Positions 50,601 through 63,900 of a DNA stretch of 64,000 nucleotides are shown here, in pieces. Each line of letters starts with the position of its first letter. Within the stretch, counting starts at the first letter, position 1. This DNA comes from Atherix ibis. Lineage: Eukaryota > Arthropoda > Insecta > Diptera > Athericidae. The notes beneath the pieces were generated by a model. The model was not told the origin of the DNA. It saw only the letters and a program-made list of their open reading frames with translations, and did no database searches. A program made the position numbers and the translations under genes. The stretch spans positions 23,770,233 to 23,834,232 of the forward strand of contig OY282610.1 in the NCBI GenBank assembly GCA_958298945.1, in the 5' to 3' direction.

Positions 50601-53600
50601 TTATTTTCGGTTGTGGTCGTGTCTTTCCGCTTGCCCCTGCCTTTAGTTGCTTTGGATTTGTTTGTGCTGGTCGGACTGGATTTCGTACTGGTCACGTTTG
50701 TGCAAGGAATCGATGTAATTGTATCTGGACTGAACGGATTCGATTGAATCATTTTATTTGATCGTTCAGCCATCTTATAATCAAAATCTACATCCAATTG
50801 TGGCACATTATGTGTAACGTGATTATCCAGTTGTAGTTTATCGTTTCGTTCCGCAGTCATACTTTTCATTCGGCTTTGATAAAAGGCTATTGATAAATCT
50901 GCCATTTTATCGTGAGAAATCTGCTCGCCCAATAAGGATTTTGCTTGACCTGCTGCTACGTGAGCATCTAGAATGGGGCTCTTGAATTCACCACGCATTG
51001 GTGTCGGTTCGTTTCCGGATTTGTTTATGCTAAATATCGTACAGTCCCATGGCGTTTCCAGCACGAATTGTCTTCCATCGGTTTGTTCGGTTGGCCGGTG
51101 TTGACTCATCTCTTTCGATATTGTCTTCTCCATTTCAGATCGACGATTTTGTATTGGATCGTATTGTTCATGGCCCGATGTCCGAAATGTCTCCACATGT
51201 GGACTTTCGAAACGTAGAGCTGGCGGCAGAGTTTCTAAGGGCAAGTTTTTCGCTAAATGCGAACGATCAGATTTAGCATCGATGTCTGTGCACGTTCTAA
51301 AGTTTCTGCTAGCAGATACATAGTCCCATGGTATAACGCCAAGGCTCAAAAGTGAAGCCTTTTGATCATCTTTCATGTTGGAGTAAATTTGAATGGCATC
51401 ATTTTGGTGTGCAATTTGCGTATTAGGTCTCCAAAATGCCTCCGGATTTTTGAAGATGTTTGTGGGTACCTGAATTGGCATGGGTTGAAATTTAGCAGTT
51501 TTAATCTCATTAGCACCGATTTCTGAACTAACTGCTCTGCTGGCCGTTTCGTTAATTTTTTTCGATTCTATAGTAGCGTTTTCAAATATGTGAGCTCCAC
51601 GGATGTCCTGCAAATAGGATCGACCCGTATTTGAATGAGTTCCACTAACGGACGGGACACTAGTCAAAGTTAGAGATATTCCCCGTTTACTTAAATCATT
51701 TTGTAACTGTGAACGAGTGCTTGGAAGTGATAAATTTAAGCCCATTTCAGAGTTTGGCTGTATTATTGATGTGCGCAAATCAAAATGGACGGGACAGTCT
51801 AGTTTCTCAGATGGAGGCTTTTGAATTGTCTGTGGAATATTGTGCTGCATCGAAATGGTTTGTTTCTTTTGAATGGTAACGTCAAACAAATCAGAGTTAT
51901 GAGAAGGTGTACAGACAGTTGTCGGTGCGAGTTTTTCATCGTCTTTTAAGTCCTTTTGTTTGCGTAATTCTTTGCAAATCGTTTCGATGGACTTTGTGAA
52001 TTCGGTGACTTTGGTGGACTCTTCTTGTTTCGTTGAAGTCGAATTTTCAGAATTGCTCAAGCTTTGTTTTCTTGTGTTTGGTGATTTATTATTCGATTCC
52101 TTCTTTGGAGATGGTGTTCTTTTTGATGAAAGGGCTACAACAGTTGTTCTTGCAGAAGTTCCATGCTTATCTGTTGTGTTATTCGCGTTGGATCTATTTT
52201 TTGCGTGACTATTTCTCGTTAGCATTTTACGGGCCGGCGTTTCTACACTCAAAACACTTTCAACTTTCGGCGAGTCTGGTAAGTTTACCTTTTTTGAATC
52301 GTTTTGTTTTTGGTCACTGGATGTAGGCTCGTCTTTTTCAATAATAGGTTCATTATACGGTGCTTCCGTTTTAGGATCAATTTGTGAGTTCTCAGCAGAT
52401 ACAGGGCACATTTCGCTCACAGCCAGTGAAGACCGTGTCGTTATGACTGAATTTGGCGTCGCACTATCGTTGGTGATCCGTTCTTTTTGGATAATCTTCC
52501 TTGTCATTGTTTTTCTTTTTTGATTCTTTTCGTTCTCCTTCGGATAAGTCGTTGAATCACATTGATTTCGGCAATTTGATTCACTTGTGGGAACTTCGAC
52601 CGGTGCAGGAGTTGGCGACTTATTTTGTGATTCGGCATTTGCTGTCGGACTTGCTGTAGATGCTGCCGTTAAGAGTAGGGAATCTAAGTTTGCGCAGGTG
52701 TTAAAGACTGGCTTTCCTAACTTTTCCTGCCATTTATCTGTCAGCATAGCTATACAGTCTGTCAGTTTTTTACCACGTTTTTTATTATTTTGATTACCAA
52801 CAAACTGGCCATCTTTTGGGTATAAATCATCTGCTGCCATCACAACAGCAGCACTTGGCATTGCAGTCTTATCGTTCGCTGAAATGTCAGTCTTTTCAAG
52901 TCCAGTTGTTGGAATAGTAGATATGGCATCCGCAATCTCAACAGCTTTTTCAGATTCTATTTCGCTCGGAACGGAATCAACTGTTGGATTATCGTTTGGC
53001 GGAAGAGCGTCTGTGGAAGATGATGTTTGAAGTTCGTTTTTTGTATTACTTTGGCTGGCATCGTTCGCTAACTCTTCGTTACTGGTTTTCTCAATTTTAC
53101 TGTTTTTGTCGGAATTGGAAGATTTTTTAGGTGAGTTGGGTTTCTCTTCAGATTTATTTTGTGCATTTTTTCTGTTGTTCTTCTTCTTAACTGAAGGTTT
53201 TCTTGGTGTGAGCGATTGGGTCTTTGCATTTGGCTTTGCACGCTTAACAGTATCTGGTGGGTCATCACATATTTCGGACTCAGTCTCTGTACTTTTGTCA
53301 ATCTTTTTATCTGCTACTACCAGCGGTGTTCCCTGCTCAAGTCTCAGCAATGGCGATAGCGATGGTAATGGTGACGGAACAATCAGTAGATTTGAGGTTG
53401 GTGTCGATGAAGTCGTTTCAATTGGGATCGGTGTAGGTGTCGATCGAGGAGTTGGTGTGGCAGTTGGAGTTTGACTTGGAGTTGATATCGAAATTGATGA
53501 TGTTCTCTCCTCGGCATTACTTGAACTGGAACTTGCACAGGAAAAATTCGTGTTGGAGTTGACACTTGAACTGCGGTTTGTGCTCGCGTTTGAATTCGAA

Positions 53601-56600
53601 CTATTAGTGCGGGCCGATTTTCGAAACGCAGTCTTTTTTTGTGAGGAAGCTTTTTTACATTCACTATCGGTTGACTTCCTTTTAGAAGGGCTTATTTCTG
53701 TGGACTCTTTGCTTTTCTTACTTTCAACAGGATCACCTCGACAGCTACCGCTCGTACTTCTGTTACAACTGCTACTACTGCTGCTGCTGCTGCTACTATT
53801 TCCCCTATTGCCGTTTGGTGAATTTTCCGTTAATCTTTTTCTAGTCACTTTGAATGTCTCATTTGTGTTTCTCTGCTGCAATTTTTGAGCGAACCGTTTC
53901 ACAATTCGACACGTCTTATTCGTGACTTTAGATGAAAGATTTTGGTTTGGGCTGGATTTACTTCGTAAACTTCTCTTCAATAGTTCATGTGTCCGATGGA
54001 CTACGTTTAATCGCGATCGCATTTTTCGTTCTAATAATTGGTTCCCGGTTTCGTTGCCCGAGTTTTTCAAAAACTGCCGTGTAAGTATTCTATGTTTGCG
54101 ACGCATATTCTTCGTGATTGCTGTTACTGTTGTACTCGCAATATTCATTACAGAAGTTTTGCCTTTTTTACCGCAGTTCCCATTCACAAGGATGGTCTTT
54201 TTAAGACCTAAGGTGGGTGTGAATTTCCTAATTCGAGGTTTTGTTATATTTGGTATGATTTGACGGCATGCACGTTTCGCTGGTAGGTTCTCGAGCATAC
54301 GTCGAATAGATTCAGCTATAAGTGTGCGGGGAAAAAAAGTTTAGCAATGAAATAATGCAATAATAAATTCCAAATTAGAGTTTAGATAATATTGATATGT
54401 TCTTACCATCGCTTGGGCGCGGAGGTCTGGGCGTTGGTGGGAGATCTTTAGTTTTGCATGGGTTTGGTGTGGAAGATTCATCATCACTTTTCGTATGTGA
54501 CTTAGTTGGTGTACATTTAATTGACTTGCGATGCTGGAAAGCAATATTCTGACGGGTATTTCTACGCTTTCTTGATCCGCCATAATATCGATATTTACGC
54601 TTCTTGGCCATCATCCAAGTATAATCACCCGAACAATCTAGCATGTGTCGATACATTTCCATAAGTCCATTGCACTCACGTTGGCATTTTGTGCAATTAC
54701 TTTGGAATTGAGCAGATGATTCCTCATCCATTTCAAGAGTGGTAGCTAAGGAAGAAGTGGTTGCACGTCCACTTTTACTTTCTGTTTCGAAGTCGCTTTT
54801 GGTAGTGCCCGTAACAATACTTGCTGATAGAGAAGTCATACTGTCCATGGACTCTTCACCGGCAGTCGTTTGCTCAATGTCTTCGGTCTTAAAGGAGCTG
54901 TTGTGCTGCTGAGTTAACATTTGCCTATATTGACGATTACGGTGCAGTGCTTTGGTCGGTATATAAAAATGCTTGTACAGTTCGCCTTCGATCAGTTCAC
55001 GGCCAACAATCTCATAATGTGTCGAATGGACATGCGGATGACGAAATGTTTTATGTTCTTCGATGGTTTTCAATTTGTCGAACTTTGCACCACAGCCATA
55101 GCAAATATAGCACCTTGGTCGCGCCCATTCGCCACTTAAGATAACATCTTCCTCATGAGACAGCGTCGTAGTTCTATTTGGTTTAAGGCTAAGCGCTTGC
55201 AGCAGTTCACTTTTACTAAAGTCTTCAGTACTGTTGCCATCAAATGATGAGCAGTTGGCGTTTTCAGTTTCCGCCGCTACCAAGTCATCGATAGCTGCTT
55301 CCTCGACAGGCTCCATCTTTATTATGGTCTGCTCGTTTTGCTCCAGCACTATTTGCGGCAGTCTTCGTGTATCTAATATCGTGTTTAGTTGAGCTATTTG
55401 CTTACGTTTCTCTTCCCTAGCCGCTTCACGATCTTCTAAGACTTCGGTTGTACCAGCGAGGGCGTTCGCTTCACGTCGAGCGTTTTCATGTCTTGTTCGC
55501 ATGGTGAGTTGCGTCCACATGTCCAGTTTGGAAAGATCACGCAATCCCACCACTGGCTGTTTGATCTTCTTAACGATTTTTCCGCCCTCATTGACATATT
55601 TGTATTTTTTAACACAGTCCCATTTCCATTTCCATGAATTCTTTGTAATTGGCTTCTTAATTTTGGTTGGCGCAGCTAAATCGTTACCGTATTGTTCTGC
55701 CGTAAGCAGGGTGGGAAATGTAGTGATTGCTTCTAAGGTGGTGGCCTCGTGTATTTCTCCGTCAGCATACAAAGGACTACGCACAACTGTGCTCGGTATT
55801 GTTGGCACTGTTGTCGTTGGACTAAGCGGACCGGGCGATGTCGTTCCACTATCCAGTTTACCGTCCAAATAACAACTTAAATTCTTTTTCACATTTAAAT
55901 TAACTGTCTCATAGAAGTCATCATCAAACGTACATGCTGCCTCTACTTTACTATTTAAAATTGTCCTAACTGGTACTGTTTCGAGAATATCTGGCACATT
56001 GGATGTAATGACTCGTCCAACTTTGCTTCTGGTTTTTATAAAATTTGTGCTAGACTCGAGCTCTAAATTAACAAGACGTCGATTCCGTATTCCTTTGCGA
56101 TTGCGAGGTAGCCGATTTTGGGCAACACCCAATCGTGACAGCATAGCTGCATCATTTCGCAACAGATTTTGGCAAGAACGCAGTATGTTCGTTTTGTTTT
56201 CTAAAGCCTGCTTCATTTGGCGGCGTGTTTTTGCTAAATTATCACTAGCCGGTGAATTCTGATTGTAAGTGGTTCCAGTCGATGCATCCAAATTTGATCC
56301 GTTACCTTGATCTTTTGCAATCGGATTCGGTGAAGATCGATCACTGCAAGAACTATCAATAAGAACATGCAGCGGCTGGTCGACTTCGATTGGTGCGCTT
56401 TCCTTATTATTTAAGTTAGTTTCAGATAAACAGGCGCCAGATATTCGATGGCTTTCATCATCAATCGATGGATTCCGATTTCTATGCTCCTTACCCTCAA
56501 CGATCGATGATGATGTCTTATTTAAACTAAGTTTATTACTAATTGCTTCGTGTTTTATTTTAAAATGTTTCTCCATTAAATCGGAATTTTGAAACCGTAT

Positions 56601-58424
56601 TGCACATAGTTTACATGCAAAATATTTGTCCGAATGGGAATTGATAAGATGATGGAACAGTGCTTTGAGATCATCTGAAACGAGGCCTGCTATTGTAATT
56701 TTGCTGCTATTACTACTGCTAATACTACTACTATTGGTACTGGTACTGGTACTGGTACTGATACTTGTACTCGAATTATTACTATTACTACTATTATTAC
56801 TAATGCTGCCATTACTGTTGTTACTACTGCTATTAACGATACTAACGCTGGTGTTGTTGCAACAGGTGCTGTTGTTGGTGCTATTATTACTACTACTGGA
56901 ATTGGTGCTACTGCAACAATACACACATCCTGGATACGACATGTTTGTGCTGATTGTAGTATCACTATTAGCTATGGACGAGGGGGCTACAGAAGCCATG
57001 GCTGTGACTGCGATTGTCGTTGTCGTTGTGGCGGTGGTTATAGATGCTGCGGCAATAGCTGCACTTGGGGTTGTGGTTACGGACGTCGACGCGACTACAG
57101 CTGCATTTGTAACAGCAGCCGCAACCGAGCATGATGTTAAATTCCGGGAGCTGTGACGTCGTCCCTCTGCTACTGCATGAACACGTTCAGTGTGTTTGAT
57201 GCGCAGTTTTTGGCTGGAGAATTTCTTATCACAATAAAGACATAGTGACTTAGTTGTTTGACTGGAATGGTCCTGATTTAGTGAGCAATCACTCGTTTTC
57301 TCTATGGATCCTATATCTTTTCCAAATAATTTAAATCCATTTTCATCTTCTTGACTTTCGGCAGCCTTTAAAATTTCATTCACGGCTAACACCTTGTCCA
57401 ACTTCTCGCCACTTTTCGCTTCGATAATTGTTGCAGTTGTACTTTTGGCTGCTGTTAGGTTCGAAAATGATGATGTTACATTAGATTCTAAGCCCACTGT
57501 CGTTTCTGCATTCTCTACTGTGCTACTATTCACATTTGTTACAGCACCAATCGATTTTGAGTTATTGATTGTTGTCCTAACCTCAGTATCTAAACCATTG
57601 TCAGCAGCTACTGGTCTTAACACAGTTCCTACATCAGACGCTATTGTCGAGCTCACAACGGATTTAAGTATGCCAGATAACCGTTCCAGCGGCAGGCTAC
57701 ATATCAAATTAGGAGGATGTAGATCAGATAGTGTATCCGATTTTGAGATGGCAATACTGGGGCTAGAATCGAACGCGTCCAGCATTGTGACTTCTTTTCT
57801 TTTCTTCTTCATTTTTCGCCCTCTACACTTTGGAATCGCCATTAAACTAGCATCATCTGTCCGATTCTTTTCAAAATTACTACTTCGTAGTCCAGATCTA
57901 ACACTGACCGATGGCGATAGTGAATTCTCACTGCTACTATCCTCCAAGGCAATCTTCTTCTCATTGTCTACAGTATCCCCCAAAACACGCGGATTACTAT
58001 TACTACCATTATTATCAATATTACAATTTTTAGTATTATCGTTGCTGTTATTATTATCACTGTTTTTATTATTTTTACTATTATATTTACTATTTACACT
58101 GCCGCCGCCGCCACCGCTTCCATTGCTATTGTAATTGTTTGATTTTTTCGAAACGGTTATTTTAGTGATCTTTTTCTGTTGCACCAACCGAGATCGGCTT
58201 GTCAATGCATTACTAGCATTTCCGGATACTACTGATGTTGTCGACTTCTTATTCAATTTTCCCGTTGGTAATTTCGATAGTTCCAAATTATCTTCGAACT
58301 GCGATAGCTTTTTCGTTTTTTTCAAATCTCTACTTTCAACAATATCGGCAGAATTTTCTAACAAAATCTTTCTTTCAACATCATTCGTATTTATTAATAA
58401 CGTTGCACTATTGCGATGTACCAT
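41683..58424 (-). CDS. Giant multi-finger C2H2 nuclear-type protein, 5526 aa
   Basis: Three coding exons are predicted: 58424-54407, 54315-44325 and 44254-41683. They join at GT..AG sites in matching phases with no stops, giving 16,581 nt. Widely spaced single C2H2-like fingers lie at about residues 393-416 (CLYCDKKF), 600-624 (CKLCAIRF), 1103-1130 (CYGCGAKF), 1241-1261 (a CTKC..H..C variant) and 4257-4285 (CSICNKSF). A conserved-looking basic/aromatic block NSWKWKWDCVKKYKYVNEGG lies near residue 935. Exon 2 begins AESIRRMLENLPAKRACRQ. Most of the rest is low-complexity: Ser/Asn/Thr runs, a Gln-rich stretch (about 2744-2845), and many Lys/Arg clusters resembling nuclear localisation signals. 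A nuclear, DNA- or chromatin-associated role is inferred. I do not recognise the orthologue. The start at 58424 has an acceptor-like CTAG just upstream, so a non-coding 5' exon is likely. Confidence 0.85.
49800..50105 (-). repeat. CAG/CAA (polyglutamine) tract inside the giant gene
   Basis: About 300 bp of mixed CAG and CAA codons encode a Gln-rich segment (about residues 2744-2845) with runs of up to 9 Gln interrupted by Glu, Leu, Pro and Lys. On the plus strand it appears as TTG/CTG repeats and creates spurious Val- and Thr-rich frames. Tract length is likely to vary between individuals. Confidence 0.9.
56725..56765 (-). repeat. GGTACT hexamer repeat in exon 1 of the giant gene
   Basis: Tandem (GGTACT)n on the plus strand encodes alternating Ser-Thr in the protein. 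It is part of a longer Ser/Asn/Thr-rich region (56690-56900). Confidence 0.8.
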
Positions 58425-58769
58425 TTTATTCTAGATTAGAATGAGAAACAAACGAAAAAATTGTAAATTCATTGAAAATAAATGTTAATCATATACGATA
58501 ATTATTAAATTTTTATATTAAAAAAAGTTCATAGATTATTATTATATTTTTTTTTTCTTCATTTCAAAGCTCTATTTTGAAAGGATGTATTTTTTTAAAG
58601 AATCTTCCATTCTGCCTAATTTTTTAATTGCTGTTTTCATTAAACTTGGTATATCAATAAACATTTTGTCAGCTCAATAGTAATAATAGAAATAAGGCTC
58701 TAGTCCAAAGAATAGATGTCTATTCCGGCCAGACAAGACCAATTTAGAACTTATTTTGCATACACATAG
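58425..58769. other. Upstream of the giant-gene start codon
   Basis: The minus strand reads a pyrimidine-rich stretch and CTAG about 10 bp before the ATG, consistent with a 3' splice site. In that case this interval would be intron, with the true promoter further right or outside the window. No other feature was seen. Confidence 0.4.
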
Positions 58770-59335
58770 GAGCGTATAGCTTTGAAAGAGTTAAATCATT
58801 TTCCTATTTGGGGTCAAGAGTCGCAGTCGATAACAACATGGAGGAAGAAATCCCCATACGGCCGCAGGTAGCCAACAGAGCCCTATTTCAATGAGTCCAA
58901 ATTATTTCGTTCTGACCATAACATCGAAGTTACTGCTGTACAGGACATTAGTCCTGCTAGTTCTCAAGTGTTTTTTCAGAAACTTGGGCTCTCAGTAAAG
59001 ACCAATACAAAAACTTGTCCCCATTCGAGAGGTGGATCTTTCAAAATTGGCCGCCTACAAGAGAATGGACGATTCCGGATGCTATTTAACGACAACATCC
59101 TGGAGCGCTATCGCGACCGCTCGGTTTCGGATAAAATTAAGCCTCAGTAGCCTGCGGTGGGCAGGATACTTAGTCCTTATGGACGAGAAAGATCCCATTC
59201 GGAAAATCTTCAATGGCTCCATACATGGTCTCAGAAGACGGGATAGGCCCTACTTTCGATGGAGCAACGGCGTTAGCCAGGATGCCAAAACATGCCGGGA
59301 GTGTCGAACTCTGTAATTCTTTGATTCAGCAGGCC
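58770..59335 (+). pseudogene. Non-LTR retrotransposon ORF2 C-terminal fragment
   Basis: The reading FSYLGSRVAVDNNMEEEI at about 58,800-58,860 and ANRALF just after match the thumb region of insect LINE reverse transcriptases. Further on, LRWAGYLVLMD, DPIRKIFNGSIHGLRRRDRP and RWSNGVSQDAKT (59,150-59,300) match the conserved tail. Stops and frameshifts occur between the blocks. The upstream RT palm and the endonuclease are missing here. Confidence 0.8.
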
Positions 59336-59584
59336 TAAACCAGACTCCTGATGAGGGGGCTCTGAAAGCGCACATGTGACCGTGAAAGGTGTGGCTATTA
59401 TTAAGGTCAGCTTTAAACGCAACCAACGCGGTCAATGTCAGTATATCATTCACGACGCGTTGTTGCTGACAAATCTGTAGACTTACCGAGTTAATAGAAT
59501 GGAAACGAAGTGTATGATTTTTCTTAGAAGAGGGTAAAAAAAATCAAAAATTCAAACGATCAATATCATTTTGAAATTGTAGGC

Positions 59585-59830
59585 GCACTATCCTCTAGTC
59601 AAGTTTTAGCGTTCGTCGACGATATCGGCATAGTGAATCGATAAAGAAGGACTGAATATCGATGAGGACGAAGCTCACTCGCAAAATATTGTCTTCTGCC
59701 TGAGACAATGTAATCTTTAACGATATTAGTAACAAGCTAACTTTTTAGCAAAAATATGACATGACGACATGTAGCGGAACGCACCCATCGATGTTTCCTC
59801 AAGACCGTTACGATGAGTAACACTGTTTCT
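59585..59830 (+). pseudogene. LINE reverse-transcriptase palm fragment
   Basis: QVLAFVDDIGIVNR (about 59,604-59,645) matches the RT active-site block of LINE elements, normally [YF]ADDI. KYDMTTCSGTHPS further on matches the segment after it. The palm lies downstream of the C-terminal fragment at 58.8-59.3 kb, the reverse of the normal order. This points to two separate insertions or a rearrangement. Confidence 0.65.
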
Positions 59831-60439
59831 TTGAAGGACTCGGGATTGGAAGATTTGGTCTGCATGTCCATATCAGTTTCAGTACCGTGTTGTATAGTAA
59901 TTATAGTCATACCTATTGTTTACATCGTCTATTGAGTTCACTTCTTTTTACTTTAGGTTTATCCCTTGTCTAAATAATCATGTTGTCATTAAGGTAAAAA
60001 AGGGTATATTCTCATTGGCAAAGAGCAAAATTGTTATAAGCACTATTCTGTTCGTTCACCTTCACTCGACATCTTGTAAGCCAGAAATGGACATTGTGGA
60101 TCTAAAATTATAAATTATGAGAAGCTATTTAAGGATTTTTTTTTCCTACTAAGTATGGCCGTATCATCTGCATAAATGGCAATGATAGTGTTGGAATTAG
60201 ATAGGATGTTTTATAAAGTGGGAAAAAAATGGGATATATTTCTGATACCTGCTACTTGCAAAGGAACTTCAAAAGGAGTCCAGAATGCCACATACGATTA
60301 AAACCACATGGAATAAGGGATCTCTTAATAGGTGCGCTCAATTTTAGACACAAGTTTTAGAAAACTTTGGCGTTTTAACAAAGCAAACTACAACATATCA
60401 AAAACGCGTCCAGATAGTAAAAATTTATTACCGTAGTAA
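59831..60439. other. Unassigned interval
   Basis: No gene was recognised. The sequence is moderately GC-richer than the distal flanks, so further decayed mobile DNA is likely. Confidence 0.4.
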
Positions 60440-60950
60440 AAATTTATTCACTGATTGGGAACTTGACCAATTGGAAACGAATCCCAGATTTTATGGAAAA
60501 ATCATATTTAGCGGTAAAGCAAAATTGCCGAATTTGGAGCAAAAACCAACCACAACAGTTCCAAGAGGTTCCTTGGAATCCAGAAAAACTTACCGCGTCA
60601 TCGGGCCATGCGGCTTTCGAAGGAAGACCTTGAACAACATCCTGTTCCAACCAATATATGAACAGTGCGATTTACCACCCAGCAGTTGAAACAAGGGACT
60701 TTTTGTAGAGAAAGTTTCCACATCGGTTTATTTCTAGACAGGCTGACAAGGAGCTGCGTTAATTCAATGGTCTATGCCAAAGGTAGGGACACATATGCGG
60801 AATATTTAATGATATAAAACTGATCTATGCCAACAAACCGACAACACTTTTCGATTTATGCGGAACAACCATCCAAAATTTGACCTCTCGGATTACCTCC
60901 TCTAGACAAAGCCGCGGAGGCCATTTGAATGATGTTATTTTCCAATGTAC
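60440..60950 (+). pseudogene. Decayed Tc1/mariner-type transposase
   Basis: The block LDQLETNPRFYGKIIFSGKA (60,465-60,525) resembles the region before the first catalytic residue of an IS630/Tc1/mariner transposase. The usual acidic residue of the FSDEA-type motif reads as Gly-Lys here. IIGP-like VIGPCGF follows, and IYANKPTTL then SRQSRGGHLNDVIF near 60,900-60,945 match the C-terminal tail of the family. Several frameshifts and a large central deletion are present. It is older than the mariner copies at 32-36 kb and of a different lineage. Confidence 0.65.
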
Positions 60951-63900
60951 TTTAATCTGCAATAAAAATATCCGCCATTGCTCGCATAAAACTGTTTTTA
61001 TTCAATTTTATAGATTAATGAAAAATCTTTATAAAAATACATTTATTTTTACTCGATTGTGAGCGAGTTTTTGATAAATGAACAAAAAAGAAAACGAAAA
61101 GAAATTATATTGTTTTTGTTAATTTTTTTAAAAGTCCCTCCCAGAAATTCAGGGCTATTTGATGGAAATTCATAGGGGAAAGGGGGGGGGGGAGCACCCT
61201 CCCTAGCTGTATCACATGCTAGAAGCTTGGTTTGTTATTTAAATAAAATTGAGAACAGAAAAAAACACTAAACAAAAACAACCAAAACAAATTTCGAAAA
61301 TGATATGCAATGCGATTTAATGGAAAATTGCATAATATCAATTACAATTCATTTAATATTAATTACATAAATGAAAAAGTGGAAAACCCCATTATTGAAG
61401 AGCGCATAAATATTCTGTATAATAAAAAATTTCTAAAGCCAGAAGAATACTCGTTAAATGATAAACGGACTACTGGCAGAGAGAGAGTGATCGCTCCGAA
61501 ACAGGGTGATAATATTTTGTGGATTGTAAATGTTTTCATTGAAATTTTAAGAGTCGATGATGGTCAATAGACGGGCATTGCGAGCATAAATCTCTGCATG
61601 GGTACACATTCCTATTCATAAATGCACAGTAGCTCAATACAGCCATATAGAAATGTATTAGATATGCATGTGTATGTGTGTGTTTGGCTAGTAACTTTTA
61701 AATTAAGTGAAGATGACATTTGCGTAAATATTAAGGTTGTCTATCTGTTCTGCTTGAGAGATTTTTCTTTAGGCATTTTCTGAAATTTGTTCGATTTATC
61801 AATGGGCCTCGGTTTTTTTTTTAATTGAACTTAGAAGTCTATTAACTACTCTGTTTTTGGTACAAAATTTTGCGCACACACACACACGTGCATTGTGTGT
61901 GTGTGTGTGCATATATGATAATAAATAATTTAAAACCGCGTGCGATTTTTACTTTATGAGTGCATCGTTCTGTCACGTGTATGTGCACAAATAAACTCAC
62001 ACATGTGTAATCAGCTCGTCATTCTGTTGTGCTCCACACGCAGCAGCAGCTACTATTAGACAATTTAGTATTATTATTGACAAAACGATATTGTGGTCCT
62101 CTATTGTCTTTTACAATTCAGCCATGTGTTGGAGCTTCTGGCAGCTGCTTGTAATATAGCACATGTCACGATGTCAAGTCAATGCCTACAAATAAAATAG
62201 CAAAAGAAAAATTTAACTAACTAACAAAAGCAAAAAATTACAAGAAACAACAAAAATATGAAAGAGATTTAAAGAGCTTAATTGATAACGAATGACTTTA
62301 AAAAAATTCGCGCACCATTTGAATTTTAGAAATTCCCAATATTAACACACACGTATATATAGATATTGTTTGCTACGAGATCCGGCATGACGAGAATTCA
62401 CCCGATAACGTGTGGATATTTATGTACATTCCCGTTTTGTTGGTTGTTTGCTTTTTGTGTCATATTGCTTCTTACCCACTTTCTACCAAAAAACCCATAA
62501 TGTTCGTGCGTACGATAAATATTCGTATGCATACATATACATTATCGCATACACATTCATCGGATGTAGCAACCCAATTGAATTAATATTATTCCTACCA
62601 TACACACTAATTGTATTTATTACTTGGCAACATCCAAAACTGAGAGCGAGTGTATGGAATCGTGTGCGTGTACAATCTAGTACAACTTTGCCTTGTATTC
62701 CGCTAGAGGCGTTGATGCGTATTGGTATCCATTTGCACAGAACGTGTACATGCGGATCTATATATTTAGAAAATCCGAGTACACATCCTTCCCCGTAACA
62801 AAGTACATTTTCCAATAAGCAGATGTATGTACATCCATACGAGGGTTAAACACCTGCAAAACCTCATTCATATTAGATTTGCCATACACACGCTATCGTT
62901 CACACGCGTATACAAACCTACGTACAATTATATTATCTTTCTTTTAAATTTCCATCTGCAAATGCATTCATTTTTTTTAAATTTGTTTTTGCAATTGTAT
63001 AAATAGAAAAATACAATAAAAATAAAAAGTGCATAAATTTAAAACAATCCCGCACACTTATTTCGTATTATTTTGTTTATCAACTTTTATACGTCCATAT
63101 TGGAAAAAGAATTACTTATGCAGGGGTGTGTGTGCGTTTGTGTATATATAAATGAATAAGATGTTTGTTGAAACAAGCCCATGTGAACACTGGTTTTATT
63201 GCCTTCACTCAACATCATACACATATGTACAATAATAATATTTATGAGAAATAAAAAAGTTTATGGGAGAAAAAATAAATATTTATAATTAAAGTTGACC
63301 ATCTAATGTTTAAAACATTTCTAGAATTATTATTTGTATTTAAAAAAAAAGGATGAAAATGCATTCATTCATTAATTATCTGAATAAAGTGTGGAACATT
63401 ATAATATTTGGAAGAGTACGTATACACATTCTCAGATGTGATTAGAATTTTAGGTTAGCACAAAAATGTTCTGTTTGCGAAGAGTTTAGACAGGGGCATT
63501 TACGAGTGCACATGAATGCGGAAATTTCAAACGAACCAAAATATGTAAACAATTTTCTTTTTATAAGAAGTTCTTTTTTCCCTTTTTTTGTTTTATTACT
63601 TTTTTTTTTTTTTTAAATAATTGTGTATTTTCTAAGCCCCCAAATATTGGCATACATGTAAATCGATATGTATGACCCATTAGATTAAAGATTACCTGGA
63701 TAGGCTCGTATGTCAGATTTTCTTATATGGATACGCAATTTTCTGGCTTAATTATTGCAGAAGCGGCGAGAAATCGTAACGCTTGCATACTTTGTTATGT
63801 AGACATGATAATCACTGACATTTAGTTTTCGTAAGAGGAATTTAAAAGCATAGATTCTATTCATTTCAATTCAATTATTCCGAAGAAAAATATAATTTAA

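Noticed and set aside
56665..57156. Leu/Val-rich plus-strand frame
   Set aside because: It is the antisense of Ser/Asn/Thr-rich coding sequence in exon 1 of the giant gene.
62412..62815. Overlapping frames of 110-128 codons on both strands
   Set aside because: No family motif, mutual overlap in opposite directions and unusual composition suggest chance frames.
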